NCBI GenBank assembly: GCA_900317325.1
Contig: ONGE01000004.1
Location: 124,001 to 188,000 of the forward strand
Origin: an uncultured Prevotellaceae bacterium
GTDB lineage: Bacteria > Bacteroidota > Bacteroidia > Bacteroidales > Muribaculaceae
Length of the DNA: 64,000 nucleotides
Reading direction: 5' to 3'
Made by a program: the position numbers and the translations under genes. The notes under the pieces were generated by a model. That model worked only from the letters and a program-made list of their open reading frames with translations. It did not search any database and was not told the origin of the DNA. Of the stretch, positions 8,744 to 18,748 are shown in pieces (position 1 is the stretch's first letter; each line of letters begins with the position of its first letter).

Positions 8744-10828
8744 ATGAAAAAGCTTCTTATTGCAGCAACGTTAGCAGTGCTGCCGGTGTTGGCCTTTGCA
8801 CAGGGGTGGCCCGCGAATTATAGCGGTGTGATGTTGCAGGGATTCTACTGGGACTCTTTCAACGACAGCAAGTGGACTAACCTGGAGTCACAGGCCGACG
8901 AGTTGGCCGAGTTCTTCAAACTGGTGTGGATTCCCCAGAGTGCCAGCTGTAACGGCACGTCGATGGGCTATGATGCCGTGTACTGGTTTTCCAACTACAA
9001 TAGCTCCTTCGGCACCAAGACGGAGTTGCAGTCGATGATCAATACCTTCAAGAGTAAGGGCATCGGCACCATCGCCGACGTGGTCATCAACCACCGCAAG
9101 AGCATCAACGACTGGGTGACGTTCCCTAGCGAGACCTATAAGGGTGTGACTTACAAGTTACTGTCCACCGACATTTGCCGTGACGATGACGGCGGTGCCA
9201 CACTCAATTGGGCCAACCAGAACGGCAAGTCGCTGAGTGCCAACAACGACACCGGCGAGGACTGGGGCGGACTGCGTGACCTGGACCACAAGAGCACCAA
9301 TGTGCAGAATGCCGTCAAGGCCTATATCCAGATGCTGCTCAACGACCTGGGCTATGCTGGTTTCCGCTACGACATGACCAAGGGCTACGCAGCCAGCTAT
9401 ACGGGTATGTACAACGCCTATGCCAACCCGACCTATTCGGTGGGCGAGTACTGGGACGGTAACCTGAGCGCTGTCAAGGCCTGGATCGACGGCACCAAGG
9501 TGAACGGCGTGGTGCAGAGCGCGGCCTTTGACTTCCCGTTCCGTTACACCGTGCGCGACGCGGTCAACAACAACAATTGGTCCAATCTCTCGGGCAGCGG
9601 CAAGGGCCTGAACCTGGATGCCAATTACAGGCGTTACTCGGTGACCTTCGTCGAGAACCACGACACGCAGTATCGTGACGCCAGCAATCCTCAGGATCCC
9701 ATCAACCAGTATATCGCGGCCGCCAACGCCTATATGTTGTCCTTGCCTGGCACGCCATGCGTCTTTCTCAAGCACTGGATGAGTTACAAGGAGAGCATCA
9801 AGCAGATGATCTATGCCCGCCAACTTGCTGGCATCACCAACACCAGCACGACGGCACAGCAGGCTTCCAGCTCGGCGAACAATTATTACGCCCAGCGCAC
9901 GACGGGCACGCGTGGCACATTGCTCGTTGCAATGGGTAACACCGCCTATACGATTCCCTCGTCCTATGTCCTCGTGGTCAGCGGCACCAACTACCGCATG
10001 GCGCTGAGCAAGACCACCGAGACCGCTTGGGCCAGCGTGCCCAGCGGCACACATCAGGATCCGTTCAACGTCACGTTGACGGCTGTGAGTCAGACCGCCG
10101 GTGCTCAGATCGTCTATACCCTCGACGGCAGCGAGCCCACCGCCACCAACGGCACCGTGATTGCCAGCGGCGGTACAGCTCGCATCAATAAGTGCTTGAC
10201 CATGAAGGCCGGTCTGCTGATCAATGGTGTCGTTACGGGCGTGATCACCCGCCACTACACTGTGGTGAATGAGGAATATGACCCCTATGAGATTACCGTC
10301 TATCTCAAGGACCCGACCGTCTCGCCCAACAACTGGCCTCAGGTGGCCTACTATTGCTGGGACAGCAACGACGTGCAGCAGTGCGGCAACTGGCCCGGCC
10401 AGGTGGTGACCGACACCCGCGTGATTAACGGTGTGAAGTTCTATTACAAGACCTTTACCATTACCGGCACCAACTACAGTGTGAACTTCGTGTTCAGCCA
10501 GGGCGGCAGCACTGCCGGCAGCCATCAGACCGTAGATGTGAAGGGCGTGAGAGAAACCTCCTTCTTTGAGGTGACGACCCAGACCAACAAATACCAGGTG
10601 CGCAATGTGACGGCCGATTACTTGCCTTATCTTGACGAGGAGCCTTTGCTCGGTGACGTGAACGGCGACGGTTTTGTCAACATCAGCGATGTCACCCTGT
10701 TTGTCAACAGCATGATGACCGAGACCTTGGAGAATCTCGTCATCGAGAATGCCGACATCAACAGTGACGGCAATATCAACATCAGCGACGTGACGACGCT
10801 CATCAATATGATTCTCAGCAGCCGTTGA
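8744..10828 (+). CDS. Secreted GH13 alpha-amylase with starch-binding module and dockerin
   Basis: 694 residues with a signal peptide (MKKLLIAATLAVLPVLAFAQ). The GH13 regions are intact: region I DVVINH; region II GFRYDMTKGYA with nucleophile Asp210; region III VGEYWDG with acid/base Glu235; region IV FVENHDTQ with Asp307. The family hydrolyses internal alpha-1,4 bonds in starch and glycogen. Behind the barrel follow a chitobiase-like beta domain (TPGxxIVYTLDGSEPTATNGT pattern), a CBM26-like starch-binding module (about 510-620, VYLKDPTVSPNNWPQVAYYCW), and a C-terminal dockerin pair (637-694, DVNGDGFVNISDV and DINSDGNINISDV). No T9SS C-terminal domain is seen. The next gene is porV. Confidence 0.94.
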   Translation: MKKLLIAATLAVLPVLAFAQGWPANYSGVMLQGFYWDSFNDSKWTNLESQADELAEFFKLVWIPQSASCNGTSMGYDAVYWFSNYNSSFGTKTELQSMINTFKSKGIGTIADVVINHRKSINDWVTFPSETYKGVTYKLLSTDICRDDDGGATLNWANQNGKSLSANNDTGEDWGGLRDLDHKSTNVQNAVKAYIQMLLNDLGYAGFRYDMTKGYAASYTGMYNAYANPTYSVGEYWDGNLSAVKAWIDGTKVNGVVQSAAFDFPFRYTVRDAVNNNNWSNLSGSGKGLNLDANYRRYSVTFVENHDTQYRDASNPQDPINQYIAAANAYMLSLPGTPCVFLKHWMSYKESIKQMIYARQLAGITNTSTTAQQASSSANNYYAQRTTGTRGTLLVAMGNTAYTIPSSYVLVVSGTNYRMALSKTTETAWASVPSGTHQDPFNVTLTAVSQTAGAQIVYTLDGSEPTATNGTVIASGGTARINKCLTMKAGLLINGVVTGVITRHYTVVNEEYDPYEITVYLKDPTVSPNNWPQVAYYCWDSNDVQQCGNWPGQVVTDTRVINGVKFYYKTFTITGTNYSVNFVFSQGGSTAGSHQTVDVKGVRETSFFEVTTQTNKYQVRNVTADYLPYLDEEPLLGDVNGDGFVNISDVTLFVNSMMTETLENLVIENADINSDGNINISDVTTLINMILSSR

Positions 10829-10910
10829 CTAAAATAAGGGTGATTATACAATAAAAGCGGGATTTCTAAGTTAATTAGGTAAAGAACATTCTGAAATTTC
10901 CTGATTAGAA

Positions 10911-12083
10911 ATGAAACTGTACAAATCAATAATTGCCATCGCACTGATGGCTACCGCATTGACTGCCGTTGCTCAGGACGACATTAAGAACACCGAGTTC
11001 AACCCCGTCACCACCGGTGTGACCTCACTGGCTATCACCCCTGATGCCCGCGGTGCGTCGATGGGTGACCTGGGTGCCGCTACCGAGGCCGACGTGAACT
11101 CCCAGTTCTGGAATCCGTCGAAATATGCCTTTGCCTACAGCGGCGCCGGTGTGTCGTTGTCCTACACGCCCTGGTTGCGCAAGATTGTCAACGACATCTA
11201 TCTGGCCAGCCTTGCAGGCTATTACAAGATTGGTGGCGGTGACAATCAGGCCGTGAGCGCCTCGTTGCGCTATTTCTCGCTGGGGGAGGTGATGGCGACC
11301 GATGGCGACGGTGCCATGGTATCGACCATCAACCCGTTCGAGATGTCGGTCGATCTGGGCTACAGCCGCAAGTTGAGTGAGAAATTTGCCATGGGCGTAG
11401 TGCTGCGTTACATCTACAGTGACCTGGGCTACAGCGCAATGAATACAGGTGAACAGACCTCGAGTGCATCGGCATTCTCGGCCGACCTGTCGGGCTATTA
11501 CACCACTTTCCCTGTTATCGGTCGTAACGAGTGCCAGTGGTCGTTGGGTTTCAATTTGTCGAACATCGGTTCCAAGGTGTCCTACAACAAGGGTAATGAC
11601 CCCGCCTATCTGCCGGCCAACCTCAAGATCGGTACCGCGTTCACCTTCCCGCTGGCCGACTATAACAACCTGACGCTGGCTGTTGACGCCAACAAGATGC
11701 TGGTGCCCGCCAAGCCCCGTGTAACCGACTTTGAAGGCTCACAGGACTATGACGACGCCCTCCAGGAATGGAAGAACAAGTCATCGATTTCGGGTATCTT
11801 CGACAGTTTCAGTGACAACTTCGCCAAGCGCATCACCTATTCAGTGGGTGCCGAGTATGCCTACAACCAGCAGTTCTTTCTGCGCGGTGGCTACTACTAC
11901 GAGAGCAAGTATGCCGGTAACCGTCAGTACTTCGGCCTGGGTGCGGGCTTCTCGCTTAATGTCATCAAGATCGATGCCAGCTACATGATTGCAACGGCCC
12001 AGAACAGTCCTCTGGATCAGACCTTGCGTTTCACGCTCTCGTTCGATATGGATGGCATCAAGAATCTCTTTGGCCGCAACTAA
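10911..12083 (+). CDS. porV: Type IX secretion system outer-membrane protein PorV
   Basis: 390 residues with a signal peptide. The mature start (NPVTTGVTSLAITPDARGASMGDLGAA) and the alternating beta-strand pattern ending in the aromatic-rich TLRFTLSFDMDGIKNLFGRN fit the PorV/LptO family of FadL-like 14-strand barrels. PorV carries T9SS cargo from the SprA translocon to the PorU attachment complex. The usual neighbour porU is not in the window. The gene lies between a dockerin amylase and ispF and ends 12 bp before the ispF ATG, suggesting co-transcription. Confidence 0.9.
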   Translation: MKLYKSIIAIALMATALTAVAQDDIKNTEFNPVTTGVTSLAITPDARGASMGDLGAATEADVNSQFWNPSKYAFAYSGAGVSLSYTPWLRKIVNDIYLASLAGYYKIGGGDNQAVSASLRYFSLGEVMATDGDGAMVSTINPFEMSVDLGYSRKLSEKFAMGVVLRYIYSDLGYSAMNTGEQTSSASAFSADLSGYYTTFPVIGRNECQWSLGFNLSNIGSKVSYNKGNDPAYLPANLKIGTAFTFPLADYNNLTLAVDANKMLVPAKPRVTDFEGSQDYDDALQEWKNKSSISGIFDSFSDNFAKRITYSVGAEYAYNQQFFLRGGYYYESKYAGNRQYFGLGAGFSLNVIKIDASYMIATAQNSPLDQTLRFTLSFDMDGIKNLFGRN

Positions 12084-12095
12084 ATTCTCTTGACT

Positions 12096-12584
12096 ATGTT
12101 CCGCGTAGGATTGGGATTTGACGTACACCGCCTGGTCGAGGGCCGAGCCCTGTGGCTGGGCGGCGTGAACATTCCGTGGGAACGCGGCTTGCTGGGACAC
12201 AGCGATGCCGACGTGGCCATCCATGCCTTGTGCGACGCCCTGCTGGGTGCCGCCGCCCTGCGCGACATCGGTTACCATTTCCCGGATTCTGATCCGCAAT
12301 ACAAGGGCATCGACAGCCGTCTGTTGCTGCGGCACGTGATGCGCCTGCTGGATGAAAACGGCTACCGCTTGGGCAACTGCGATATCACCATTTGTGCCGA
12401 GCAGCCGAAACTCAATCCTCACATTCCCGCCATGCAGCGCGAATTGGCTGCGTGCATGGACTGTGAACCCGGACAAGTGTCCATCAAGGCCACTACGACC
12501 GAGAAACTGGGCTATACCGGTCGTGGCGAGGGCATTGCCGCCCATGCTGTTGCATTGATTGTATCAAAATCGGTACAACCATGA
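12096..12584 (+). CDS. ispF: 2-C-methyl-D-erythritol 2,4-cyclodiphosphate synthase
   Basis: About 162 residues starting MFRVGLGFDVHRL. I chose the ATG at 12096 over an in-frame TTG at 12090 because it matches the family start. The zinc-binding and substrate motifs are visible: DVHRL, GHSDADVAIHALCDALLGAA, FPDSDPQYKGIDS, and ATTTEKLGYTGRGEGIAAHA. It catalyses the fifth step of the MEP isoprenoid pathway. Its stop overlaps the next start in an ATGA, indicating translational coupling. Confidence 0.96.
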   Translation: MFRVGLGFDVHRLVEGRALWLGGVNIPWERGLLGHSDADVAIHALCDALLGAAALRDIGYHFPDSDPQYKGIDSRLLLRHVMRLLDENGYRLGNCDITICAEQPKLNPHIPAMQRELAACMDCEPGQVSIKATTTEKLGYTGRGEGIAAHAVALIVSKSVQP

Positions 12585-13654
12585 AGGCCCAGGCACGACT
12601 GCAACGGCGCATCCCTTATCTGGACATCCTGCGCGTCGTGGCCTGCATGCTGGTCATCCTTATCCACACGCCCATCCGTCAATACGACATCTATTACAAC
12701 ACGCCATCGATAGCCGGTGCGGTCTATACCGTGCTGGTGGCTGTGAACTGCAACCTGTTTTTCATGATCACGGGTGCCTTGTTGCTCCCTGTTACGCGCA
12801 CGGGCAAGAGTTTCGTCAAGCGGCGCATGTGGGCCGTGCTGCCGCCCTTGCTGGTGTGGACGGTCGTCTATCTGCTTGAACATGCCTTCCTGCTGCACAA
12901 CTTCACACCGCGATTGCTCACCTCGATCCTGTTCCATCCGGTGGAGGGGCTGTTGTGGTATGTGTATGTGCTGGTTGTCATCTATGTGACCTTGCCGTTG
13001 TTGAGCAAGTGCATCGAGGCCATCGGCAAGCGGGGCGTCGAGGTGCTGCTCGTGCTGTGGGTGCTGTCATCGTTCATCCCTTATCAGCACGGCGTGTTCA
13101 TGGAGGCTTCTCAGTACAGTCACAACATGTTCGGCGCCTTTGCCAACTACTACGGCTACGTGCTGCTGGGCTATTACATCCATCGTTACGACCTTCCCGT
13201 GTTCACTCTTAAACACGGATGGAAGTGGGCCCTGCTGTTCATCCTGGGTATCGTGGTGATGCCGCTCTTCGAGTTTTTGGTGCAGGGGAATTTCGGCATC
13301 ACATGGCAGCAGCACATCGACACACTGACCAACGACATCAGCGTCAACAACATCGCCATGGCCACGCTGCTGTTTGTCGTTATCAAGCATTTCGCCCCCG
13401 AGCGTTACGAGCCCGAGCTTCATCCTTCGGCCGCCACATGGTGGCCCTTGCTGAGCGTCTGCACCTTCGGCATCTATCTGTCGCAGATGATTGTGTTGCG
13501 TCAGGTCATCTGGCCGTTGACAGCCTCGTGGTTGGGACAGACCCACTGGGTTGTTGACTGCTTGGTGAGCGGGGTGTTCACTTTCGCGATTTGTTTCCTG
13601 CTCGTGTTGTTGCTGCGGTTCCTGCCTTTCCGCCGTTACATCGTGGGCAAGTGA
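12581..13654 (+). CDS. Acyltransferase 3 family integral membrane protein
   Basis: 357 residues with about ten hydrophobic segments. The start RRIPYLDILRVVACMLVILIHTP has the RxDxLRxxAxxxVxxxH-type signature of acyltransferase family 3 (OafA/NodX type), which transfers O-acyl groups to cell-surface sugars. The acceptor cannot be told from sequence. It overlaps ispF by 4 bp. Confidence 0.88.
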   Translation: MKAQARLQRRIPYLDILRVVACMLVILIHTPIRQYDIYYNTPSIAGAVYTVLVAVNCNLFFMITGALLLPVTRTGKSFVKRRMWAVLPPLLVWTVVYLLEHAFLLHNFTPRLLTSILFHPVEGLLWYVYVLVVIYVTLPLLSKCIEAIGKRGVEVLLVLWVLSSFIPYQHGVFMEASQYSHNMFGAFANYYGYVLLGYYIHRYDLPVFTLKHGWKWALLFILGIVVMPLFEFLVQGNFGITWQQHIDTLTNDISVNNIAMATLLFVVIKHFAPERYEPELHPSAATWWPLLSVCTFGIYLSQMIVLRQVIWPLTASWLGQTHWVVDCLVSGVFTFAICFLLVLLLRFLPFRRYIVGK

Positions 13655-13721
13655 TACAAAGCAGACAGTTTTGTCGTCTGCATCGGGCTGCCACTGTTGA
13701 TGAAAAAAGTGGTAGCGTTTT

Positions 13722-13752
13722 TTTGTTTTTTCGTGATGGTGCTGTATCTTTG
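13722..13752 (+). promoter_or_regulatory. Promoter TTTG-N19-TAtcTTTG
   Basis: TTTG at 13722-13725 and TATCTTTG at 13745-13752 with a 19-bp spacer, 37 bp before the ATG of the phosphodiester glycosidase gene. Confidence 0.75.
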
Positions 13753-13789
13753 CATCATTAACGCGTTAAACCATTAAAACTGATAGACA

Positions 13790-16246
13790 ATGAAAAAAAC
13801 TTTACTGATGTCCATTGTGTTGGGGGCACTCACCGTGCTGACAGCCCATGCCGACTTTGTGATAGGCGGTAAAACCTATTCGGCTGATACGCTGGTCCGT
13901 CGTCAGGTGGGACCGGGCATGGTCAACACGATTGTGCGCATCCCCGACATGCCGCTCAATGTTTATATGGTCGAGGTTGACCTCAACAATCCCAATAACC
14001 GTGTCGAGACCACCTACGGATACGGTACAGTCGGCAAGACCGAGCTGCTCTCCAATGCCGTGCAGCGTCATCGCACGCCCACCAAGCGTCCCCTTGTGGC
14101 CTGTAATGCCAACTTCTGGATCACCGGCGGCAATTTTCCGTTGGCCTATTTCGGCCTAGGTACACCCCAAGGCGGTGTAGTGCGCAACGATACCACCGTT
14201 GTGAATTTCAACAACACGACCGACGTGTGGGTTGGCGGTGCGCAAAATGCAGGTACTGCTGGTATCACTCATGACAAGACCATCGTGATGGGACGACTGA
14301 AATGGAGCGGTTTCATCTATTCCGACAAGTTCGCTCAACCCTTGGAGTACCACAATGTGAATCGTCGTGCCGTGACGGGCGAGATCTGCCTGTATGGCCC
14401 TCCCTATACCCGCGATCGCATCTTCCAGAACGACTGGGTCGCTTACGGCACCCGCGGCCATAACCAGAGCGACAACTACTACTTGAATTTTGTCGACGGC
14501 AGCGACTGGAACACCGCTGGTCCCATGAGGTTCACGGTTGCCCAGATCATTCTCGGGAAGGATAAACTCACCCTTGGTGACTATGATGCCTGCCTCACGG
14601 TCACCGGCGACGCCAACAAGGCTGTGATGGCTGCCCTCGAAGTGGGTGACGTGATTGAACTGACGTCGGGTTGGGCGACCATGGATCCCGACGCTACCGT
14701 TCAACCCATCGGCGGCATCGAGAACCTGGTCACCGGTAATGCGATCATCATGCACAACGGCGAGTTGACGGCCCGCAACTACGAGGACGGCTACAACACG
14801 CCCGACTATTCGCGCACCTGCTACGGCACCAGTGCCGACGGCAAGCACCTCTACATGATGGTTATCGACAAGTCGGCCAGTCCGCAATACGGTCTCTCAT
14901 TAGGCTGTCCTACCGACAAGGCTTGCGAAATCATGCGTCAGATGTGCCCCGATGTGAACGAGATTGTGAATATGGATGCCGGCGGTTCGGCCGAGATGCT
15001 GGTAATGGGAAAAATCATCAACACCACGACCGAATCCACTCCTCGCGGAGTGGCTACCGGATGGATGGTCGAGGCCATCGGCGAGGAAGATTATGAGGTG
15101 GCCAGCATCGCCTTTGACCAGTATCGTCTCGACATTCCCGAGTTCTCCATGACCAAGCCCCGCATTCTGGGCTACAACCGAATCGGCGAACTCATTGACG
15201 AGGATGTGCAGGGCTTTACGCTGACGTGTACCGACGAGGTGGGTACTACCGACGGTGACGTCTTCATTGCTGCTGGCGATGAAGCCTATGGCACAGTGAC
15301 TGCCACGCTGAACGGCATGACGGCAACGGCCCCGGTGCATGTGATGCCGGCTCAGCCTTACATCTTGCTCAATCCGCTCGTTATTGATAATCGCGACTAT
15401 CCCATCGAGGTGGCCGCCAAGATGGGAGACAAGGTGTTCTTCTATGGCACGACGGGCATCGAATGGAGTATCAACGACAGTACCGTGGCCACAATCACCG
15501 ATGGTGTGCTGCGCGGCAAGCAGAACGGCTCTACCAGGATGTACTGCAACCTGGGTCCGTACAGCATGACGGGCAGTGTGAAAGTGCAGATCAGCGACGA
15601 GCCCTATCGTTATGAGGGCTGGGACGGCTGGACGCTCAGGGGAACCGGGGCCAAGAACCTGACCCTTGACGAGGAGACCGGTCACATGACGTTTGACTAT
15701 GCGACCAACCGCCTGCCCAATATCAAGATGACCAAGAACGTGACCTTGTACGGCCTGCCCGATACCGTAGGTCTCATCTTCAACTCCACGATGCCCATCG
15801 ACTATGTGCAGATGGATACCCGCAACTACTTCTACACCAAGGTTAACTACGTCATGTTCGAGCCCGAGGAAGGAAAACCGTACTTTGAACCGGGCGTTGA
15901 CCATCTGCTCTTGCTCAACCTCAAGGAACTGGGCGGTGCCGACTATGTGGGCACTTATCCCATCAACATCAGGTCCATCAAGTTCACGCTGAACAAGGAT
16001 GCCGAGGAAAAGAACTACGAGATCAACCTCAAGGCATTTTATTGCCACTATCCGGGAACCGTCGAGCCTCAGCCCTACATCTCGGGTGATGTGAACCATG
16101 ACGGCGAGGTGAACATCGCCGACGTGAATGCGGTCATCGCTGTCATCCTGATGGATGCCACCACTCCCGGTGCCGACGTCAACGGCGACGGTGAGGTGAA
16201 CATTGCCGACGTGAATGCCGTTATTGACCTCATTCTCAATATGTAA
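13790..16246 (+). CDS. Secreted phosphodiester glycosidase (NAGPA domain) with C-terminal dockerin
   Basis: 818 residues with a signal peptide (1-21). The region about 60-440 has the NAGPA-type fold (phosphodiester alpha-GlcNAcase family): VACNANFWITGG near the N-terminus, then DKACEIMRQM, NMDAGGSAEMLVMGKI and TPRGVATGWMVEAI near its end. The family removes sugars linked through phosphodiesters; the substrate here is unknown, and phosphorylated surface glycans or teichoic-type polymers are possible. Bacterial Ig-like and beta-sandwich regions follow (about 450-760), then a near-perfect dockerin pair (765-818) whose two repeats share EVNIADVNAVI. It has its own promoter and terminator. Confidence 0.9.
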   Translation: MKKTLLMSIVLGALTVLTAHADFVIGGKTYSADTLVRRQVGPGMVNTIVRIPDMPLNVYMVEVDLNNPNNRVETTYGYGTVGKTELLSNAVQRHRTPTKRPLVACNANFWITGGNFPLAYFGLGTPQGGVVRNDTTVVNFNNTTDVWVGGAQNAGTAGITHDKTIVMGRLKWSGFIYSDKFAQPLEYHNVNRRAVTGEICLYGPPYTRDRIFQNDWVAYGTRGHNQSDNYYLNFVDGSDWNTAGPMRFTVAQIILGKDKLTLGDYDACLTVTGDANKAVMAALEVGDVIELTSGWATMDPDATVQPIGGIENLVTGNAIIMHNGELTARNYEDGYNTPDYSRTCYGTSADGKHLYMMVIDKSASPQYGLSLGCPTDKACEIMRQMCPDVNEIVNMDAGGSAEMLVMGKIINTTTESTPRGVATGWMVEAIGEEDYEVASIAFDQYRLDIPEFSMTKPRILGYNRIGELIDEDVQGFTLTCTDEVGTTDGDVFIAAGDEAYGTVTATLNGMTATAPVHVMPAQPYILLNPLVIDNRDYPIEVAAKMGDKVFFYGTTGIEWSINDSTVATITDGVLRGKQNGSTRMYCNLGPYSMTGSVKVQISDEPYRYEGWDGWTLRGTGAKNLTLDEETGHMTFDYATNRLPNIKMTKNVTLYGLPDTVGLIFNSTMPIDYVQMDTRNYFYTKVNYVMFEPEEGKPYFEPGVDHLLLLNLKELGGADYVGTYPINIRSIKFTLNKDAEEKNYEINLKAFYCHYPGTVEPQPYISGDVNHDGEVNIADVNAVIAVILMDATTPGADVNGDGEVNIADVNAVIDLILNM

Positions 16247-16273
16247 GAATTAGTGATTGAATCATGGATAATG

Positions 16274-16303
16274 AAAACGGGCGGTCGTCAGACCGCTCGT
16301 TTT
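16274..16303 (+). terminator. Terminator after the phosphodiester glycosidase gene
   Basis: Stem AAAACGGGCGGTC with GACCGCTCGTTTT (one mismatch), loop GTCA, T-run included. It would work in both directions. Confidence 0.75.
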
Positions 16304-16380
16304 CAGGTTAATGGCAGCCTATTGTTTTCGTCTAAGACCGGCTTGCATCACGGCAAAGCCAAACAAAAATAGACATTTGT

Positions 16381-16411
16381 TTGGCTCTGAGTTTGATTTG
16401 CAGTACCTTTG
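16381..16411 (+). promoter_or_regulatory. Promoter TTG-N20-TAccTTTG of the suf operon
   Basis: TTG at 16381-16383 and TACCTTTG at 16404-16411 with a 20-bp spacer, 34 bp before the sufB ATG. Confidence 0.8.
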
Positions 16412-16445
16412 TGCTGCTTTTAGAGAGAGGTATTGAATATAACTG

Positions 16446-17906
16446 ATGAAAGAGAACGAGAAACCTGAAAAAGGGAATCAGATTATAGAGGAAGCGGCAC
16501 AAGCCGAGTATAAATACGGCTTTGTGACCGATATCGAGACCGAGGTCATTCCCAAGGGATTAGACGAGGATGTGGTGCGCCGCATCTCGGCCTTGAAGGG
16601 TGAGCCCGAGTGGTTGCTTGAGTTCCGCCTGAAGGCTTACCGCCACTGGCTGACGCTCAAGGCCCCCACCTGGGGTCATGTGCATGTACCCGAGATTGAT
16701 TTCCAGGACATCAGCTACTATGCTGCACCGCGCAAGAAAACGGCGGGTGAGAAAAAGGAGATTGATCCCGAATTGAAAAAGACCTTCGACAAGTTGGGCA
16801 TTCCCCTGGAGGAACAGTTGCGCTTGAGCGGTATGGCAGTTGACGCTGTCATGGACAGTGTGAGCGTGAAGACGACCTACCGTGAGCGCCTGGCCGAGCT
16901 GGGTGTGATTTTCTGCTCGATGAGCGAGGCTGTGAAGGACTATCCTGACCTGGTGCGCAAGTACCTGGGCAAGGTGGTGCCTTATACCGACAATTTCTAT
17001 GCCGCCTTGAACTCGGCTGTGTTCAGCGACGGCTCGTTTGTCTATATCCCCAAGGGTGTGCGTTGCCCGATGGAGCTGTCCACCTACTTCCGCATCAATG
17101 CGGCTCAGACGGGTCAGTTCGAGCGCACGCTGATTGTTGCCGATGACGATGCCTATGTCTCCTACCTGGAGGGCTGCACCGCCCCCATGCGCGACGAGAA
17201 CCAGTTGCACGCCGCCATTGTCGAGATTATCGTCGAGGACCGTGCCGAGGTCAAGTACAGCACCGTGCAGAACTGGTATCCAGGCGACAAGGACGGCAAG
17301 GGCGGTATCTACAACCTGGTGACCAAGCGTGGCCTGTGCCGTGGTGACCACAGCAAACTCTCGTGGACTCAGGTCGAGACCGGCAGCGCCATCACATGGA
17401 AGTACCCCAGCTGTGTGCTCAAGGGTGACCACTCGGTGGGCGAGTTCTACAGTGTGGCCCTGACCAACAACTGGCAGGAAGCCGACACGGGTACCAAGAT
17501 GATTCATCTGGGCAAAAACAGCACGAGCACCATCGTGAGCAAGGGTATCAGCGCTGGCCACAGTCAGAACAGCTATCGCGGTATGGTCAAGATTGCCCCC
17601 AAGGCGACCGGTTGCCGCAACTTCACCCAGTGCGACAGTCTGCTGTTGAGCGACACCAGCGGAGCCCACACTTTCCCCGTGATTGAGGTGGGGAACGACA
17701 CGTCGGTGGTTGAGCACGAGGCCACTACCAGCAAAATTAACGAGGACCAGATTTTCTACTGCAACCAGCGTGGTATCGCTACCGAGGATGCCGTGGGACT
17801 CATCGTCAACGGCTATGCCAAGGAGGTGATGGCCAAGTTGCCGATGGAGTTTGCCGTCGAGGCCCAGAAACTCCTCAGCATCTCGCTAGAGGGCAGCGTG
17901 GGATAA
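16446..17906 (+). CDS. sufB: Fe-S cluster assembly protein SufB
   Basis: 486 residues, full length. It matches the SufB core: [18 protein letters not shown] start ([16 protein letters not shown]), [35 protein letters not shown], and [29 protein letters not shown] near the C-terminus. SufB is the scaffold on which the Fe-S cluster is built in the SufBC2D complex. First gene of a sufBCDS operon. Confidence 0.97.
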   Translation: MKENEKPEKGNQIIEEAAQAEYKYGFVTDIETEVIPKGLDEDVVRRISALKGEPEWLLEFRLKAYRHWLTLKAPTWGHVHVPEIDFQDISYYAAPRKKTAGEKKEIDPELKKTFDKLGIPLEEQLRLSGMAVDAVMDSVSVKTTYRERLAELGVIFCSMSEAVKDYPDLVRKYLGKVVPYTDNFYAALNSAVFSDGSFVYIPKGVRCPMELSTYFRINAAQTGQFERTLIVADDDAYVSYLEGCTAPMRDENQLHAAIVEIIVEDRAEVKYSTVQNWYPGDKDGKGGIYNLVTKRGLCRGDHSKLSWTQVETGSAITWKYPSCVLKGDHSVGEFYSVALTNNWQEADTGTKMIHLGKNSTSTIVSKGISAGHSQNSYRGMVKIAPKATGCRNFTQCDSLLLSDTSGAHTFPVIEVGNDTSVVEHEATTSKINEDQIFYCNQRGIATEDAVGLIVNGYAKEVMAKLPMEFAVEAQKLLSISLEGSVG

Positions 17907-17914
17907 TCTTCACC

Positions 17915-17950
17915 TCTAGAGTATCTGGAATCTCTAGAAAATCTAGGTAA
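17915..17950 (+). repeat. Four 9-bp tandem units TCTAGANNN upstream of sufC
   Basis: TCTAGAGTA, TCTGGAATC, TCTAGAAAA, TCTAGGTAA in direct succession, ending 33 nt before the sufC ATG. A sister array lies upstream of cysS in the same orientation relative to its gene (27282-27317). Confidence 0.85.
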
Positions 17951-17983
17951 TAAAACAGTAAAAGTAAAATAAACGATAATATC

Positions 17984-18742
17984 ATGTTAGTAATTAAGGA
18001 TTTACAGGCCTCGATCGAGGACAAGCAGATATTGAAAGGCATCAACCTGACGGTTAAGCCGGGTGAGGTGCACGCCATCATGGGACCCAACGGTTCGGGC
18101 AAGAGCACCCTGAGTGCTGTGCTGACGGGCAATCCCGCCTATACTGTGACCGGCGGCAGTGTCGAGTTCTACGGCAAGGACCTGCTGGCCCTCTCGCCCG
18201 AGGACCGCGCCCACGAGGGACTGTTCTTGAGTTTCCAGTATCCCGTCGAGATTCCCGGTGTGTCGATGGTCAACTTCATGCGCACCGCCTTGAACGAGAA
18301 GCGCAAGTACTTCGGTCAGGAGCCTTTGAGCGCTGCCGATTTCCTGAAGCTCATGCGCGAGAAACGCAACATCGTGCAACTCGACAACAAGCTCGCTTCG
18401 CGTGCCGTTAACGAGGGCTTCTCGGGCGGTGAGAAGAAGCGTAACGAGATTTTCCAGATGGCCATGCTCGAGCCCAAGTTGAGCATCCTTGACGAAACCG
18501 ACAGCGGCCTTGACATCGATGCACTGCGCATCGTTGCCAGCGGCGTGAACACGCTCAAGAGCAAGGACAATGCCACCATCGTCATCACCCACTACCAGCG
18601 TCTGCTGGACTATATCAAGCCCGACTTTGTGCACGTCCTGTACAAGGGCCGCATCGTCATGAGCGCCGGTCCCGAACTGGCACTGGAGCTTGAGGAGAAG
18701 GGATATGACTGGATCAAGGAACAAGTCGATTCACAGCAATAA
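17984..18742 (+). CDS. sufC: Fe-S assembly ATPase SufC
   Basis: 252 residues. ABC ATPase with Walker [10 protein letters not shown], a SufC-type signature [14 protein letters not shown], Walker [17 protein letters not shown] and the switch histidine in VITHYQRLL. It powers the SufBC2D scaffold. sufD starts 6 bp after its stop. Confidence 0.97.
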   Translation: MLVIKDLQASIEDKQILKGINLTVKPGEVHAIMGPNGSGKSTLSAVLTGNPAYTVTGGSVEFYGKDLLALSPEDRAHEGLFLSFQYPVEIPGVSMVNFMRTALNEKRKYFGQEPLSAADFLKLMREKRNIVQLDNKLASRAVNEGFSGGEKKRNEIFQMAMLEPKLSILDETDSGLDIDALRIVASGVNTLKSKDNATIVITHYQRLLDYIKPDFVHVLYKGRIVMSAGPELALELEEKGYDWIKEQVDSQQ

Positions 18743-18748
18743 GTAGAG

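Noticed and set aside
9158-10525. 455-codon minus-strand frame opposite the amylase
   Set aside because: Shadow of the amylase gene, which has all four GH13 regions; the antisense protein shows no motif.
8744-10828. Classical cellulosome for cellulose degradation
   Set aside because: No cellulase, xylanase or cellulose-binding module is seen; the clients are amylase, proteases, CotH and adhesin-like proteins, so I only propose a cohesin-dockerin-type assembly.
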